The notes beneath the pieces were generated by a model. That model was not told the origin of the DNA. It ran no database searches and was given only the letters and a program-made list of their open reading frames with translations. A stretch of 64,000 bases of DNA from contig NZ_AOGX02000047.1 in NCBI RefSeq assembly GCF_000332475.2, positions 186,001-250,000 of the forward strand, read 5' to 3'. The stretch comes from Leptospira yanagawae serovar Saopaulo str. Sao Paulo = ATCC 700523 (GTDB taxonomy: Bacteria; Spirochaetota; Leptospiria; Leptospirales; Leptospiraceae). Positions 17,612 to 28,425 of this stretch are shown here, in pieces (within the stretch, counting starts at the first letter, position 1; each line of letters begins with the position of its first letter). Both the position numbers and the translations under genes were made by a program.

Positions 17612-18486
17612 AACGTTATCCGATCCTTTTTGTATTCTGTTTGGGAGTTTTGGTAATCAATTGTTATTCGTTAGAAAAACAATACAATTACGGGAATCCG
17701 TATTTACCAAGTCCAGAATTTACAGAAGATGACCCTCAATTCGAAGAAGGGGAACCAGTTTGGATTTTGGACAAAACTGGAGACTGGATTTTTTCGATTC
17801 CCTCCAAAATTGTTTTATGGAACCGAAAGGCAGACAACCATCACATCTCTAAAGAAACGAAAGAATATTTGATTCGTTATATGAAGGAGAATAATTTACG
17901 TGATGTAAAGGTTAGATTTAACCAATATGCTCCGTTATCAGAATGGAAACGGTTGTCCAAAAACCAAAATATCAATCCAGTGGTTCGTTATTTTTTTGGT
18001 TCTCTTTCTTTACTTGCCTATACTTTTTTACCGGGTCGTTTGTTTGCCGGTACTATAAGTGGCGACCATTACAATGCATTTACCAACACCATCAATTTGT
18101 ATTCCGATTTACCTCCCGTTGCCATCCATGAAGGAGGGCATGCAAAGGATTTTGCACAAAGGGAAAAACGTACTTTATATGCAGCTGTCTATGCGATTCC
18201 CATTGTAGGAAGTTTGTACCACGAAGCAAAGGCATCCGATGATGCCCTCAATTACTTTGCTGAAAAGGAAGATGTGGCACAATTAGAATCTTCCTTCGAA
18301 CTTCTGACCCCAGCGTATGCGACCTATGTGGGGGGAGCGATTGGTGATGTTGTCGTAAACCCTATCACTACTTTTACGGTCATCCCAGGTCATATTTATG
18401 GTCGTTACAAAAAAAGAGACATCTCTCTTGAAATGGAAAAACGCAAACAAAAGAAAACGATAAAGGAAATCAAACCGAGTCCATGA
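17608..18486 (+). CDS. Lipoprotein with HEGGH zinc-peptidase-like motif
   Basis: A 292-residue protein with a lipobox (LGVLVINC, Cys19). A hydrophobic segment (about 130-150) precedes VAIHEGGHAKDFA at residues 172-183, an HExxH zinc-binding motif with Asp181, and a second YHEAKASDDALNYF at about 204-217 that could supply the third metal ligand, as in other gluzincin/minigluzincin proteases. Family unknown, so a protease or a metal-binding structural role are both open. It overlaps the previous gene (ATGA) and pyrF downstream (ATGA). Confidence 0.65.
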   Translation: MKRYPILFVFCLGVLVINCYSLEKQYNYGNPYLPSPEFTEDDPQFEEGEPVWILDKTGDWIFSIPSKIVLWNRKADNHHISKETKEYLIRYMKENNLRDVKVRFNQYAPLSEWKRLSKNQNINPVVRYFFGSLSLLAYTFLPGRLFAGTISGDHYNAFTNTINLYSDLPPVAIHEGGHAKDFAQREKRTLYAAVYAIPIVGSLYHEAKASDDALNYFAEKEDVAQLESSFELLTPAYATYVGGAIGDVVVNPITTFTVIPGHIYGRYKKRDISLEMEKRKQKKTIKEIKPSP

Positions 18487-19301
18487 CCTCATTTTTATCA
18501 AAGTTCCACTCCCGCCGTGACCAGTTACGATCCCAACTCTGCATCGGAATTGATCCGGAATTGGAAAAATTACCAAAAGTTTGTTTGGAATCCAAGTCCC
18601 CTCTTGTTCATTTTTCGGAAACCATCATTCGGTACACCCACCCCTTTGCCGTTTCTTGGAAACCCAATATTGCTTTTTTTGAACGGTTAGGAGCGGAAGG
18701 GTATTTTGCATTAGAACATATGGTCCACCTAATGAAAGAGGTTTCGCCAGAGGTTCCGATTGTAATGGATGCAAAACGTGGTGACCTTGCCAATACAGCA
18801 AAAGAATATGCGAAGTATTTTTTCCAAACCTTAAAAGTGGATGCCCTGACAGTGAATCCCTATATGGGCCGAGATAGTTTGGAACCCTATCTTGATTTAG
18901 GTGGTTATTTGTTTGTGCTTGGGTTAACTTCCAATCCAAGTTCACGGGACTTACAAAAATTAAAAACCGAAGGCAGTGGTCTCTATTTCTATGAAGAGGT
19001 CAGTGACCAAATGGCAAAACTTTCCGAGACCTACCCAGGACAGATTGGCCTTGTTGTCGGAGGGACCCATCCATCTGAGATCCAATCCCTTCGTAAACGT
19101 CATCGTGATTTATGTTTTCTCATTCCAGGATTTGGAGCACAAGGTGGAGACTTGGAATCGATCCTAAATGCTTCTGGCAAAGAAGCATTGATCAATTCAT
19201 CCCGCGGCATTACACTTAGCACTCTCACAGAAAATTATGGGGAAGTTTCAAAAAAGAAAGCAGAAGAAGTCCATTTGCAAATGAACCAACTCTTTTCATA
19301 A
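18483..19301 (+). CDS. pyrF: Orotidine 5'-phosphate decarboxylase, type 2
   Basis: A 272-residue enzyme of the longer type 2 PyrF group. The catalytic DAKRGD is at residues 96-101 and is followed by LANTAKEYAKYFF; GIDPELEKLP near the start and LVVGGTHP and IPGFGAQGGD near the phosphate site fit the family. Reaction: OMP to UMP, the last step of de novo pyrimidine synthesis. It overlaps the HEGGH lipoprotein gene by four bases, an unexpected partner that probably reflects genome compaction. Confidence 0.95.
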   Translation: MTSFLSKFHSRRDQLRSQLCIGIDPELEKLPKVCLESKSPLVHFSETIIRYTHPFAVSWKPNIAFFERLGAEGYFALEHMVHLMKEVSPEVPIVMDAKRGDLANTAKEYAKYFFQTLKVDALTVNPYMGRDSLEPYLDLGGYLFVLGLTSNPSSRDLQKLKTEGSGLYFYEEVSDQMAKLSETYPGQIGLVVGGTHPSEIQSLRKRHRDLCFLIPGFGAQGGDLESILNASGKEALINSSRGITLSTLTENYGEVSKKKAEEVHLQMNQLFS

Positions 19302-19327
19302 CGGTCTAATCACCATTAGGGAAACAA

Positions 19328-20599
19328 GTGAAAGAAACATTAGCAATTGTCGGAACTGGAATCGCAGGATTGGGTTCTGCTTACTTTTTAAAAAATGATT
19401 TTGATTTAACAATATTTGACTCTGCCAATTACATTGGTGGTCATACCAACACGGTTATGGTAGAAGAAGATGGGATCCAAATTCCGATCGATACAGGGTT
19501 CATTGTCTTCAATCACGTAACCTATCCGAATTTATTGCGTTTGTTCCAAACCTTAGGTGTGCCCACAAAAAAATCGGACATGTCATTTAGCGTACAACAT
19601 GATCCCACCAAACTTGAATTTTGTGGATCAGGACTCTCTGGATTATTTGCACAAAAACGAAACTTATTCCGTCCGCGTTATCTGAAGATGTTACTTGAAA
19701 TCGATCGTTTCAATTCAAACGCACCAAAAATTCTGGAGAACCCTACCTATGATGATTGGAACTTAGGGCGTTATATGCAGACGTTTGGTTATGGTAAGGA
19801 CATCCTCAATTATTATTTAGTTCCAATGAGTTCTGCTGTTTGGTCCACACCACCTGATTTGATGTTGGAATTCCCAGCCAAATCTCTCATTCGCTTTTTT
19901 TATAATCATGGTTTTTTAGGTCTCAATACACAACACCAATGGTATACAGTGGATGGCGGTTCAAAAGAATACGTTAAACGAATCATCCCACCGATCCAAA
20001 ACCGAATCCGATTGAATACAGCCATACAAGCAGTCACTCGATTGCCAAATGGAAAAGTGGAACTCAGTTTACCAGAAGGGAAAAAGGAAGTTTTTGATAA
20101 GGTGTTACTGGCTACCCATGGTCATTTGTCTGCCAAACTCTTACAAAATCCAACAAAACTTGAAAAGGAATTATTACCACTTTACAAATACCAACACAAC
20201 ACTGCCACCCTGCATACCGATGAAACAGATATGCCAACGATTCAATCTTGTTGGTCGAGTTGGAATTATAAAATCATAGAAGGGCAAAACGGAAAACAGG
20301 AACCGTATACGATTTATTGGATGAATCGTTTGCAAAATGTTTCGAAGAAGAAAAACTATTTTGTGACTATCAATGATCCAGACCGTGTGAAAAAAAGCCA
20401 TCTCATCAAAAAAATAGATTATGAACACCCACTTTTTTCTGTAGAGGCTTCTCTTGGGCAAAGCCGTTTGCCGAAGTTAAATGAGGACGGGCCGATTTAT
20501 TTTGCAGGTGCATATTTCCGATATGGATTTCACGAAGATGGATTTTTATCAGCAGTGAATGTTTCCAAAAGCATTTTAAAACGAGATCCATGGACCTAA
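19328..20599 (+). CDS. FAD-dependent amine-oxidase-like oxidoreductase
   Basis: A 423-residue protein from a GTG start (AACAAGTGAAAG). GTGIAGLGSAYF at residues 9-20 is the dinucleotide-binding fold for FAD, followed by NYIGGHTNTV and a C-terminal IYFAGAYFRYGFHEDG segment that closes the FAD site. It is the first gene of the widespread trio FAD oxidoreductase, DUF1365, cyclopropane-synthase-like methyltransferase. In that context it probably acts on unsaturated or methylated acyl chains of phospholipids, but its reaction is not shown by the sequence. Confidence 0.85.
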   Translation: MKETLAIVGTGIAGLGSAYFLKNDFDLTIFDSANYIGGHTNTVMVEEDGIQIPIDTGFIVFNHVTYPNLLRLFQTLGVPTKKSDMSFSVQHDPTKLEFCGSGLSGLFAQKRNLFRPRYLKMLLEIDRFNSNAPKILENPTYDDWNLGRYMQTFGYGKDILNYYLVPMSSAVWSTPPDLMLEFPAKSLIRFFYNHGFLGLNTQHQWYTVDGGSKEYVKRIIPPIQNRIRLNTAIQAVTRLPNGKVELSLPEGKKEVFDKVLLATHGHLSAKLLQNPTKLEKELLPLYKYQHNTATLHTDETDMPTIQSCWSSWNYKIIEGQNGKQEPYTIYWMNRLQNVSKKKNYFVTINDPDRVKKSHLIKKIDYEHPLFSVEASLGQSRLPKLNEDGPIYFAGAYFRYGFHEDGFLSAVNVSKSILKRDPWT

Positions 20600-21411
20600 A
20601 TTCTTGTATGTATGAGGCGGACGTATTCCATATGCGTACCGCACCGACCCAAAACAAGTTCCAATATAAAATTTTTAATTTTTATATTGATCTGGAAGAA
20701 ATAGACCAGTTGTCCCACAAGAGTTTGTTTTTCTCGCGGAATCGGTGGAATCTATTTTCTTACTTCGACAAAGACCATTTGCAATTTGGAAAACAGACAA
20801 CGTATGAGAATGTGAAAGCATTTTTGGAAGCGTCTGGAGTGAAAGGTTCAGTGGGAAAAATTTTCCTCTTAACCAATTTTCGAGTCCTTGGTTATGTGTT
20901 TAACCCGGTGAGTTTTTATTTTTGTTTTGCATCAGATGGAACTCCACTTGTTGCCATTGCGGAAGTTGGCAATACCTTTGGGGAAATCAAACCCTACATA
21001 GGTAAATTCCAATCTGGGGAAGGTACAATCGCAGACCCAGAAGTGTACATCCGAGAACCAAAACATTTTTATGTCTCACCCTTTATCCCATTGGATTCTG
21101 AATTCGAATTCCGTTTGAATGTTCCGAATGAAAAATTACAGATTGGAGTCGACTCTTATGAAGATGGGAAACGAATTTTAATTACATCCTTTATTGGAAA
21201 AAAAATTCCATTTAAGACCCAATCTCTATTAAAACTTTTCATCCAATTTCCATTTATTACCGTCAAAATAATAACATTGATTCATTGGCAAGCCTTCAAG
21301 TTGTGGATCAAAAAAATTCCTTACATAAAGAAACACCAAAACTTAGAGAAACAAACAGGAGTTCCCCTTGGAAAAATCAGCGAACCAGTCCCTTTTACAA
21401 GAAACGATTGA
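20590..21411 (+). CDS. DUF1365 protein
   Basis: A 273-residue protein beginning LNSCMYEADVFHMRTAPTQNKFQYKIFNFYIDLEE, the usual DUF1365 opening, with VLGYVFNPVSFYFCF in the middle and FYVSPFIPLDSEFEF later, all hallmarks of the family. It overlaps the FAD oxidoreductase by ten bases and the cyclopropane synthase gene by about 44 bases. The function of the family is not known; the constant neighbourhood with Cfa-like enzymes suggests lipid acyl-chain modification. Confidence 0.85.
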   Translation: MDLNSCMYEADVFHMRTAPTQNKFQYKIFNFYIDLEEIDQLSHKSLFFSRNRWNLFSYFDKDHLQFGKQTTYENVKAFLEASGVKGSVGKIFLLTNFRVLGYVFNPVSFYFCFASDGTPLVAIAEVGNTFGEIKPYIGKFQSGEGTIADPEVYIREPKHFYVSPFIPLDSEFEFRLNVPNEKLQIGVDSYEDGKRILITSFIGKKIPFKTQSLLKLFIQFPFITVKIITLIHWQAFKLWIKKIPYIKKHQNLEKQTGVPLGKISEPVPFTRND

Positions 21412-22681
21412 TTCAGAGCTTTTTACTGAACTAAAGGATAAGACGGTCACCGAACAATATCCCATTTACAAAAAGATATTTTTTAAAGCAATGAGTTCCA
21501 TGAAGAGAGGATCATTACGAATGATTCTACCTAACGGAGAGCAGGTGGTGCTTGGTGATGCAAATAGCAATTATGAGCCAAAATTTCATTCCGCTCTCAT
21601 TCAAGTGAAAGATCCTGTTTTCTTTAAAAAATCCGTATTACATGGTGATATTGGATTTTCAGAATCTTATTTAACAGGTGATTGGGATACTGACTCGATT
21701 GAAAACGTAATCTCATGGTTTATTTTGAATGTAGATGAAACTCCAAATTTATCAGGAGCAAAGAAAAAACTTTTCCATTTGGATCTGTTCAATTTAGGAA
21801 ATAAATTCTTACATTTTTTAAGACGGAATACACTCACTGGTAGTAAAAAGAACATTGTAGAACATTATGATTTAGGTAATAGTTTTTATAAACTATTCTT
21901 AGATCCTACTATGACGTATAGTTCTGCTTATTTTGAGTCACTTGACCAAACTTTGGAAGAAGCACAAACCACAAAGGTGGATAAACTTTGCCAAAAGTTA
22001 AAACTAAATCCGAATGACCATTTATTGGAAATTGGAAGTGGATGGGGATTTTTATCCATCCATGCGGCAAAAAATTATGGATGCAAGGTAACAACTGTTA
22101 CTTTGTCTGAAGAACAATACAAATATGCAAAAGAACGAATCGCCAATGAGGGATTGTCAGACAAAATTGAGATTCGGATCCAAGACTACCGTAAAATTGA
22201 GGGTAAGTTCACTAAACTTGTATCAGTTGAAATGTTGGAAGCAGTTGGTGATGCATTTTATGAAACATTCTTTCAAAAGTGTCAGGATCTTTTGGCACAA
22301 GATGGAATAATGGCACTCCAAGTGATCACTTGCCCTGATTCTAGGTTCACTGCTTTTAAAAAGGGGATCGATTTCATCCAAAAACATATTTTCCCTGGTT
22401 CGCTTTTGCCTTCGATTGGGCGAATGAACCAAGCGATCAATCGCACGGGGGATATGTATCTCCACCATTTGGAAGATATGGGTCTTAGTTATGCAAAAAC
22501 ACTTAGGATTTGGTTACGTGCCTTTGAAGACAATTTGGCTTTAGTGAGAAATCAAGGGTATAGCGAAACGTTTATTCGTAAGTGGAGGTACTACTTAGCA
22601 TATTGCGCTGCTGCGTTCCAAATGCGAAACATCAGTGTCGTGCAGTCTGTTTATGTTCGACCCAACAATCTAAACATCTAA
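21368..22681 (+). CDS. cfa: Cyclopropane-fatty-acyl-phospholipid synthase family protein
   Basis: A 437-residue SAM-dependent methyltransferase. EHYDLGNSFYKLFLDPTMTYSSAYF is the Cfa signature, and LLEIGSGWGFLSIHAA (about residues 218-233) is the SAM-binding loop; an N-terminal domain of about 150 residues precedes it. Known reaction of the family: methylene transfer from SAM to a double bond of membrane phospholipid acyl chains; some relatives make methyl-branched or furan precursors. The TTG start is inside the DUF1365 gene. A perfect ten-base inverted repeat follows the gene. Confidence 0.88.
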   Translation: MEKSANQSLLQETIDSELFTELKDKTVTEQYPIYKKIFFKAMSSMKRGSLRMILPNGEQVVLGDANSNYEPKFHSALIQVKDPVFFKKSVLHGDIGFSESYLTGDWDTDSIENVISWFILNVDETPNLSGAKKKLFHLDLFNLGNKFLHFLRRNTLTGSKKNIVEHYDLGNSFYKLFLDPTMTYSSAYFESLDQTLEEAQTTKVDKLCQKLKLNPNDHLLEIGSGWGFLSIHAAKNYGCKVTTVTLSEEQYKYAKERIANEGLSDKIEIRIQDYRKIEGKFTKLVSVEMLEAVGDAFYETFFQKCQDLLAQDGIMALQVITCPDSRFTAFKKGIDFIQKHIFPGSLLPSIGRMNQAINRTGDMYLHHLEDMGLSYAKTLRIWLRAFEDNLALVRNQGYSETFIRKWRYYLAYCAAAFQMRNISVVQSVYVRPNNLNI

Positions 22682-22706
22682 ACTTTGTTCTGAGACTCTT
22701 AAACCC

Positions 22707-22738
22707 ACCAATGGATGGAAGAATTTCGATCCATTGGT
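22707..22738. repeat. Perfect 10-base inverted repeat after cfa
   Basis: ACCAATGGAT and ATCCATTGGT are separated by 12 bases. It lies in the gap between cfa and the SRPBCC gene. It has no T run, so it may be a weak terminator or an operator for the downstream gene. Confidence 0.45.
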
Positions 22739-22796
22739 ACTAGGTTGCCTAAAAAAACATCTTGCCAAACCAATCGAAAACCTTATCTCTCTGTCT

Positions 22797-23243
22797 ATGA
22801 GAGAAACCAAATCTGTTTTTACATTTGATGAACCTATTGAACGATTGTGGTCCGCGGTCACCGTTTATGAAGTGTTAGTGCATTGGTTGGCAGATGAGGT
22901 AAGGGGAAGGCCAAAAGTTGGAGGTGAGTTTTCTTGGACATGGAAATTAGGCCTGGAAGGAAATTTCACATCCCATGGAGTTTATAAAAAAATTGAACCA
23001 TTAAAAGAACTTGTAATGGAATGGAAAGACCATCCAGCCGGGGATATTTTTTTGCAGTTATTATTTGAAAGCACAGGGCCAAATCAATCCAAATTAACAA
23101 TTGTTAATGGGGGATTTCCTGACAACGATTCTTCACAAGTATGGCTAGATGGTGCCAAAGAGGCATGGGACGGACAAGCTGTACACCTAAAAGACTTCTT
23201 AAAACAAAATCCAGATATCAGCATATTTATGAAAAAAACTTGA
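22797..23243 (+). CDS. SRPBCC/AHSA1-like protein
   Basis: About 148 residues from the ATG giving MRETKSVFTFDEPIERLWSAVT; a TTG 63 bases upstream lies inside the inverted repeat and is less likely. The pattern of an N-terminal strand-helix (PIERLWSAVTVYEVLVHWLADE), a run of strands (GGEFSWTW, LVMEWKDH, SKLTIVNGG) and a long C-terminal helix fits the AHSA1 branch of the SRPBCC ligand-binding fold. The ligand is unknown. No good ribosome site is visible before either start. Confidence 0.7.
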   Translation: MRETKSVFTFDEPIERLWSAVTVYEVLVHWLADEVRGRPKVGGEFSWTWKLGLEGNFTSHGVYKKIEPLKELVMEWKDHPAGDIFLQLLFESTGPNQSKLTIVNGGFPDNDSSQVWLDGAKEAWDGQAVHLKDFLKQNPDISIFMKKT

Positions 23244-23301
23244 TCTCTCGACCCTTTCTAAAATCCTGGTAAAAGTAAGGGTTGTTAAGGAGGGTTGGAA
23301 G

Positions 23302-23664
23302 ATGGAATATCCTGAATTGGAATCTTATTTCCAGAAATTAACTGATATAACAGACCGTATCGCAATGATGAACAATCATTTTGATGCGACACCTGAGATC
23401 GACATACCACAGTTAACTGAGTTTTTTGATGATATCCAATCAAAAGATTGGGAGAACACCGACAGAGAGTATTACGAACTCTTTACTAGTTATTTCACAT
23501 TCCATGTGAAAACAGTGGAAGAAATCATCCAAGAAGCACGTGAAATCTTAAATCCAGAGAATAGAGAACACGTGAAAAAATTAGTGAGCCATGTTCGTAA
23601 GGCTGATGATTGGTTCCTTAGTCTTAAAAAGAAACGTAAACTTGCTCGCACACAAGTAGCATAA
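23302..23664 (+). CDS. Small helical protein of unknown function
   Basis: A 120-residue, highly charged and largely helical protein with no membrane segment or signal peptide. It has a very good ribosome site (AAGGAGGG) eight bases before the ATG, stronger than most in the window, which suggests abundant expression. The C-terminal half (EIIQEAREILNPENREHVKKL) looks like a long amphipathic helix ending in a basic cluster KKKRKLARTQ. No family recognised. Confidence 0.7.
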   Translation: MEYPELESYFQKLTDITDRIAMMNNHFDATPEIDIPQLTEFFDDIQSKDWENTDREYYELFTSYFTFHVKTVEEIIQEAREILNPENREHVKKLVSHVRKADDWFLSLKKKRKLARTQVA

Positions 23665-23746
23665 ACACTTTCTCCCTCATTCGAAAGTCTGGGGGAGGTT
23701 CTCAATTCGCTTTACATTTTAATCCGTTTCCTTTCTCCTTTCAGAT

Positions 23747-24808
23747 ATGCTCAAGGCACGGTTCCTTTTTTACCCAGTTTTTCTTTTAGTTTTTTTGTTT
23801 TTTGTGGATTCCATTTTTAGAATCCCTTATGTACAAATCATAACAAAGATTGACCTGACAGCGGTTAACTATAAAGCAAAAGCTGATTTTTTGGATTCAC
23901 TCATCCAAAAAAAAACTGGGGTTGGTGAGTCAAAATCCAAAAAAATCATGTTCATTTTGGGTTCTTCTCGCCTTCTTTATTTTGATCATGATGAATTGGT
24001 ATCGTTTTACCCAGAGTGGGAAATTTATAACCTTTCTTCAGCCGTCACAACTCCAGCTTATTATGACTACCAATTAACAAAACTTTTAGATGCTGGCATC
24101 AAACCTGATCTTGTGATCATGGAAACTGATCCAAACCAGTTCAATCACAACTCTGTCTTCAAAAGTTCCAATTTAACTTATAGTTTCGACTTAGGGTATG
24201 TGTTTTCTAATATCCAATTGTTTGGAAAGGACTATGTTTCTTTTTACCTTGGGCGTAAACTTTTTGCTGTTGGAACTTACAAACCTTACCTCGACCAGAT
24301 GTGGAAAAATTATAAAAATCCCTATTTAGTCAATGCTTTTGAAATGCATAAAGCGACTTACGATTATATTTTATCACATAATGGAAACGGACTTTCACCT
24401 ATCGACAATTATATGGAGAAAAACTCCAATTCATTATTACAAACAAGCCATAGAACCTTGGATTGGTTGTTTGCCTCCTACCAAAGGAGTGGAATGCAAT
24501 TTGGATTTTACGAAAAAATTCTATTTAGATTGAATCAGGAAGGCATCAAAGTGGTAGTCGTTTGGCCATTGTCTTCCCCAGATTTTGAATCCCTAATGGA
24601 AAAAGAATCCCTGGTTGGATTATGGGAAAAAGAAGTAAATGAAATCACATCCAAATACAATTATTCTATTTTAAAATTAAAAAATGATTCCTCATATTCT
24701 TGTAATGCGTTTGCAGATGGTGGCCACGTTGCGAAGGACTGTTACCGAGGTCTGATGCGTTCTATTCTATTGGAATACTTTCGGAAGTATGAACCAAACC
24801 GTTTGTAA
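23747..24808 (+). CDS. DUF1574-family protein (SGNH-like, membrane-anchored)
   Basis: A 353-residue protein with an N-terminal membrane anchor (about 5-22) and an extracytoplasmic domain. ILGSSRLLYFD at residues 70-80 has the block I Gly-Ser-Ser of SGNH-like hydrolase/acyltransferase folds; LVIMETDPNQFNH resembles the later Asn block, and ADGGHV near the end could carry the Asp-His pair. DUF1574 is a paralogous family typical of Leptospira. A second member is at 30152. It overlaps the convergent M30-like gene by 47 bases. Role unproven; surface-polymer acylation is a reasonable guess. Confidence 0.75.
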   Translation: MLKARFLFYPVFLLVFLFFVDSIFRIPYVQIITKIDLTAVNYKAKADFLDSLIQKKTGVGESKSKKIMFILGSSRLLYFDHDELVSFYPEWEIYNLSSAVTTPAYYDYQLTKLLDAGIKPDLVIMETDPNQFNHNSVFKSSNLTYSFDLGYVFSNIQLFGKDYVSFYLGRKLFAVGTYKPYLDQMWKNYKNPYLVNAFEMHKATYDYILSHNGNGLSPIDNYMEKNSNSLLQTSHRTLDWLFASYQRSGMQFGFYEKILFRLNQEGIKVVVVWPLSSPDFESLMEKESLVGLWEKEVNEITSKYNYSILKLKNDSSYSCNAFADGGHVAKDCYRGLMRSILLEYFRKYEPNRL

Positions 24809-26273
24809 ATTCAAAACCACAAATCGGGAATTGGTGCCCATGATCAGTGCCTATCACAGATTTTAAAGACCTAGGTTTTGTTCTCACCGGAGCGAATGTC
24901 TCCTCTGTTTCTGTTACATTCCGAAAGCTCGCATTGAAACCAGAAGGGGAATCTGCCCATAAAAAGATTCCTTTCCCGATTCCAGCGACTCGGCCATAAT
25001 TTTTTCTTGAAGAACTTACGAGAATATTTGGTGGAGCAGTATTATAAAAGTTAGTGGATCCTTGTTTGATGGTATTTTTTATTGTTGTCGGAGTTACTTG
25101 GTTAGCGAGCGTATTAAACCGATTCAAACTAGTAGGGAGTGGGTAGTAGTGGACTGCATTTGACAAATCAATTGTGTTTATATTTCCTCCATCAATTTGC
25201 ACTTGCTCTACAGAAGAAAAATTAGTTAAACCAAAGCTATACCCTGTGATGAGAGTGTACATCCGAAAGAAGATATCGGAATTCTGGGTGGTGAGAGCAG
25301 AGGATTGGAAATTCGCGCTGGTTTGGAAAACTGACATCAAACTTCCCGTGGAGTTGGCACGGATTCCATTCACGCCTAACACGGAATTACGAAAAAAACT
25401 TTGTTTTTGTGCCTCTGTTGTGCCTGAACTTTCATAAAGATACTTCAAAAATACATAGGCAAAGGCATATTGTTTGAGGACTTCGCTACTGCTATTATTC
25501 CAATCTAATAAGGAAACACCATTGATCCCATCCGAACAACGTGATTCTCTCCCTGCATAACAATCCAAACGACTGGTTTGCGGTCCAAACCCTGCAATGT
25601 CACTGGCCACTTCACTTGTTCCTTCGTTGATCCAAAGTTCGTCGGTTTGACCCACTTCATACATCCTGGGAAACCGAAGTAAATGTTGGAATTCATGCGC
25701 TGCTGTGGATGTAAATGCGGTTGGATCGGAATTATTTGCCGCAATTAATTCTTTTCCATCTAAGTACAATACTTCTGCAAAATTGGAACGAATCCTTGAT
25801 AAAAAATTATCAGAAAAATAATTTACTGGGTCATAATATCCTGCCACATAAGGACTGTTTGCTGTAGCACCATCTCTTATATCCATCACCAATATTTTGA
25901 TTTTGCCATCTCCATCTCTGTCACTTGGGGTTCCAAATGTGGCAATAAGTTTGCTGTAAGTATTGGTATCAAAAACTTTCCCAAAGTTCACCAAATCGTA
26001 ATTAGTGGAAAGGGATACTTCTTTATAAACTTGTACATTGTTCCCATCATACAAAAGTTGAACTGGTACACAGACACTCGTTTGTGTGGTAAGGTCTCTT
26101 GCCCAAAGCCCATTACCTGAGTTACAATTCCCAACGAGTAATAAATACGTTCCGAGTAAAACGGAAGAATTGTCATTTGGTTCTTCTTTTGTTGCCAGAA
26201 GTAAGGGATAACAATTGAAAAAAATAGATGAAATAAATAGAAGAGCAGCGATTACTCGGTAATTCAAGTGCAT
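24762..26273 (-). CDS. Lipoprotein zinc peptidase, M30 (hyicolysin)-like
   Basis: A 503-residue protein with a lipobox (FISSIFFNC, lipid Cys21). HEFQH at residues 193-197 is an HExxH zinc site and WINEGTSEVASD (about 215-225) supplies a downstream Glu, the arrangement seen in M30 peptidases. A propeptide-like acidic region precedes, with DRDGDGK near 118-124 possibly binding calcium. It is expected on the cell surface or in the periplasm. Its ATG overlaps head-to-head with the GTG of the next gene on the other strand. Confidence 0.8.
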   Translation of the reverse strand: MHLNYRVIAALLFISSIFFNCYPLLLATKEEPNDNSSVLLGTYLLLVGNCNSGNGLWARDLTTQTSVCVPVQLLYDGNNVQVYKEVSLSTNYDLVNFGKVFDTNTYSKLIATFGTPSDRDGDGKIKILVMDIRDGATANSPYVAGYYDPVNYFSDNFLSRIRSNFAEVLYLDGKELIAANNSDPTAFTSTAAHEFQHLLRFPRMYEVGQTDELWINEGTSEVASDIAGFGPQTSRLDCYAGRESRCSDGINGVSLLDWNNSSSEVLKQYAFAYVFLKYLYESSGTTEAQKQSFFRNSVLGVNGIRANSTGSLMSVFQTSANFQSSALTTQNSDIFFRMYTLITGYSFGLTNFSSVEQVQIDGGNINTIDLSNAVHYYPLPTSLNRFNTLANQVTPTTIKNTIKQGSTNFYNTAPPNILVSSSRKNYGRVAGIGKGIFLWADSPSGFNASFRNVTETEETFAPVRTKPRSLKSVIGTDHGHQFPICGFEFTNGLVHTSESIPIE

Positions 26274-26915
26274 AAATTTTTAATATTATCCCTTATTTGC
26301 CTTCTACCTGTTTGGACGAAACCTGTGGTAGGAAAATCACTGGAAGGATTGTATATTTCAGACCGTCAAACAACTGAAAATGGATACCTAGTGATAGGTA
26401 TAGAGATTTTCCAGGAAAAAGGAAAGTTTTTTTACTACGCACAAGAACTTCGTTATAAAAAAACCTTAGGTTGGGAAGAAATCCTCTTTGTAGGGAAAAT
26501 CACGAATCTAACGGAAGAAATCCATTTGGTCCCTGAGGGATGCCAAATCCGTGCCACAAAGGAATGGGGGCAAAAGTTTGCTCTCCTCCGCCGTTTTGAT
26601 TGTGAACATTTACAGTTCACGCTGATCAAAAATCAAGACAATGTCTGGGTTTTGTCTGAATCACTCCTGGGAACCTTGGAAAACATCCCGCTGGTGTTTG
26701 CTTTAGAACACAAGGCAGGGAACCCTGTGGGAGTCCAACTGAGTGGCTTACCTGTGGGTCGGGAAGGGATTTGGGGCTTCCATTTGAATGGCATTGGGGA
26801 GAAAAACCCTGAGAAAACCTGGAACCCTTCTAAGGGGAATTGGGAGCCATTTAAAGGCTTTGGGGACAACAAGGAACTCCAATTCTACCGATGGAAACGA
26901 ACCTTTTCTAATTGA
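26268..26915 (+). CDS. Secreted protein of unknown function
   Basis: A 215-residue protein from a GTG start with a signal peptide (HKFLILSLICLLPVWTKPVVG) and a mature beta-rich domain. The beginning LEGLYISDRQTTENGYLVIGIEIFQEKG and the later GIWGFHLNG faintly recall small secreted DUF2147-like proteins, but not enough to assign. Its start codon lies within the first codons of the divergent M30-like gene, so any promoter must be inside that gene or the start lies elsewhere. Confidence 0.6.
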   Translation: MHKFLILSLICLLPVWTKPVVGKSLEGLYISDRQTTENGYLVIGIEIFQEKGKFFYYAQELRYKKTLGWEEILFVGKITNLTEEIHLVPEGCQIRATKEWGQKFALLRRFDCEHLQFTLIKNQDNVWVLSESLLGTLENIPLVFALEHKAGNPVGVQLSGLPVGREGIWGFHLNGIGEKNPEKTWNPSKGNWEPFKGFGDNKELQFYRWKRTFSN

Positions 26916-26949
26916 CCCAATCCTTCCTTCCAGGGACTTTCCTTTTACA

Positions 26950-28414
<1,465 letters not shown>

Positions 28415-28425
<11 letters not shown>

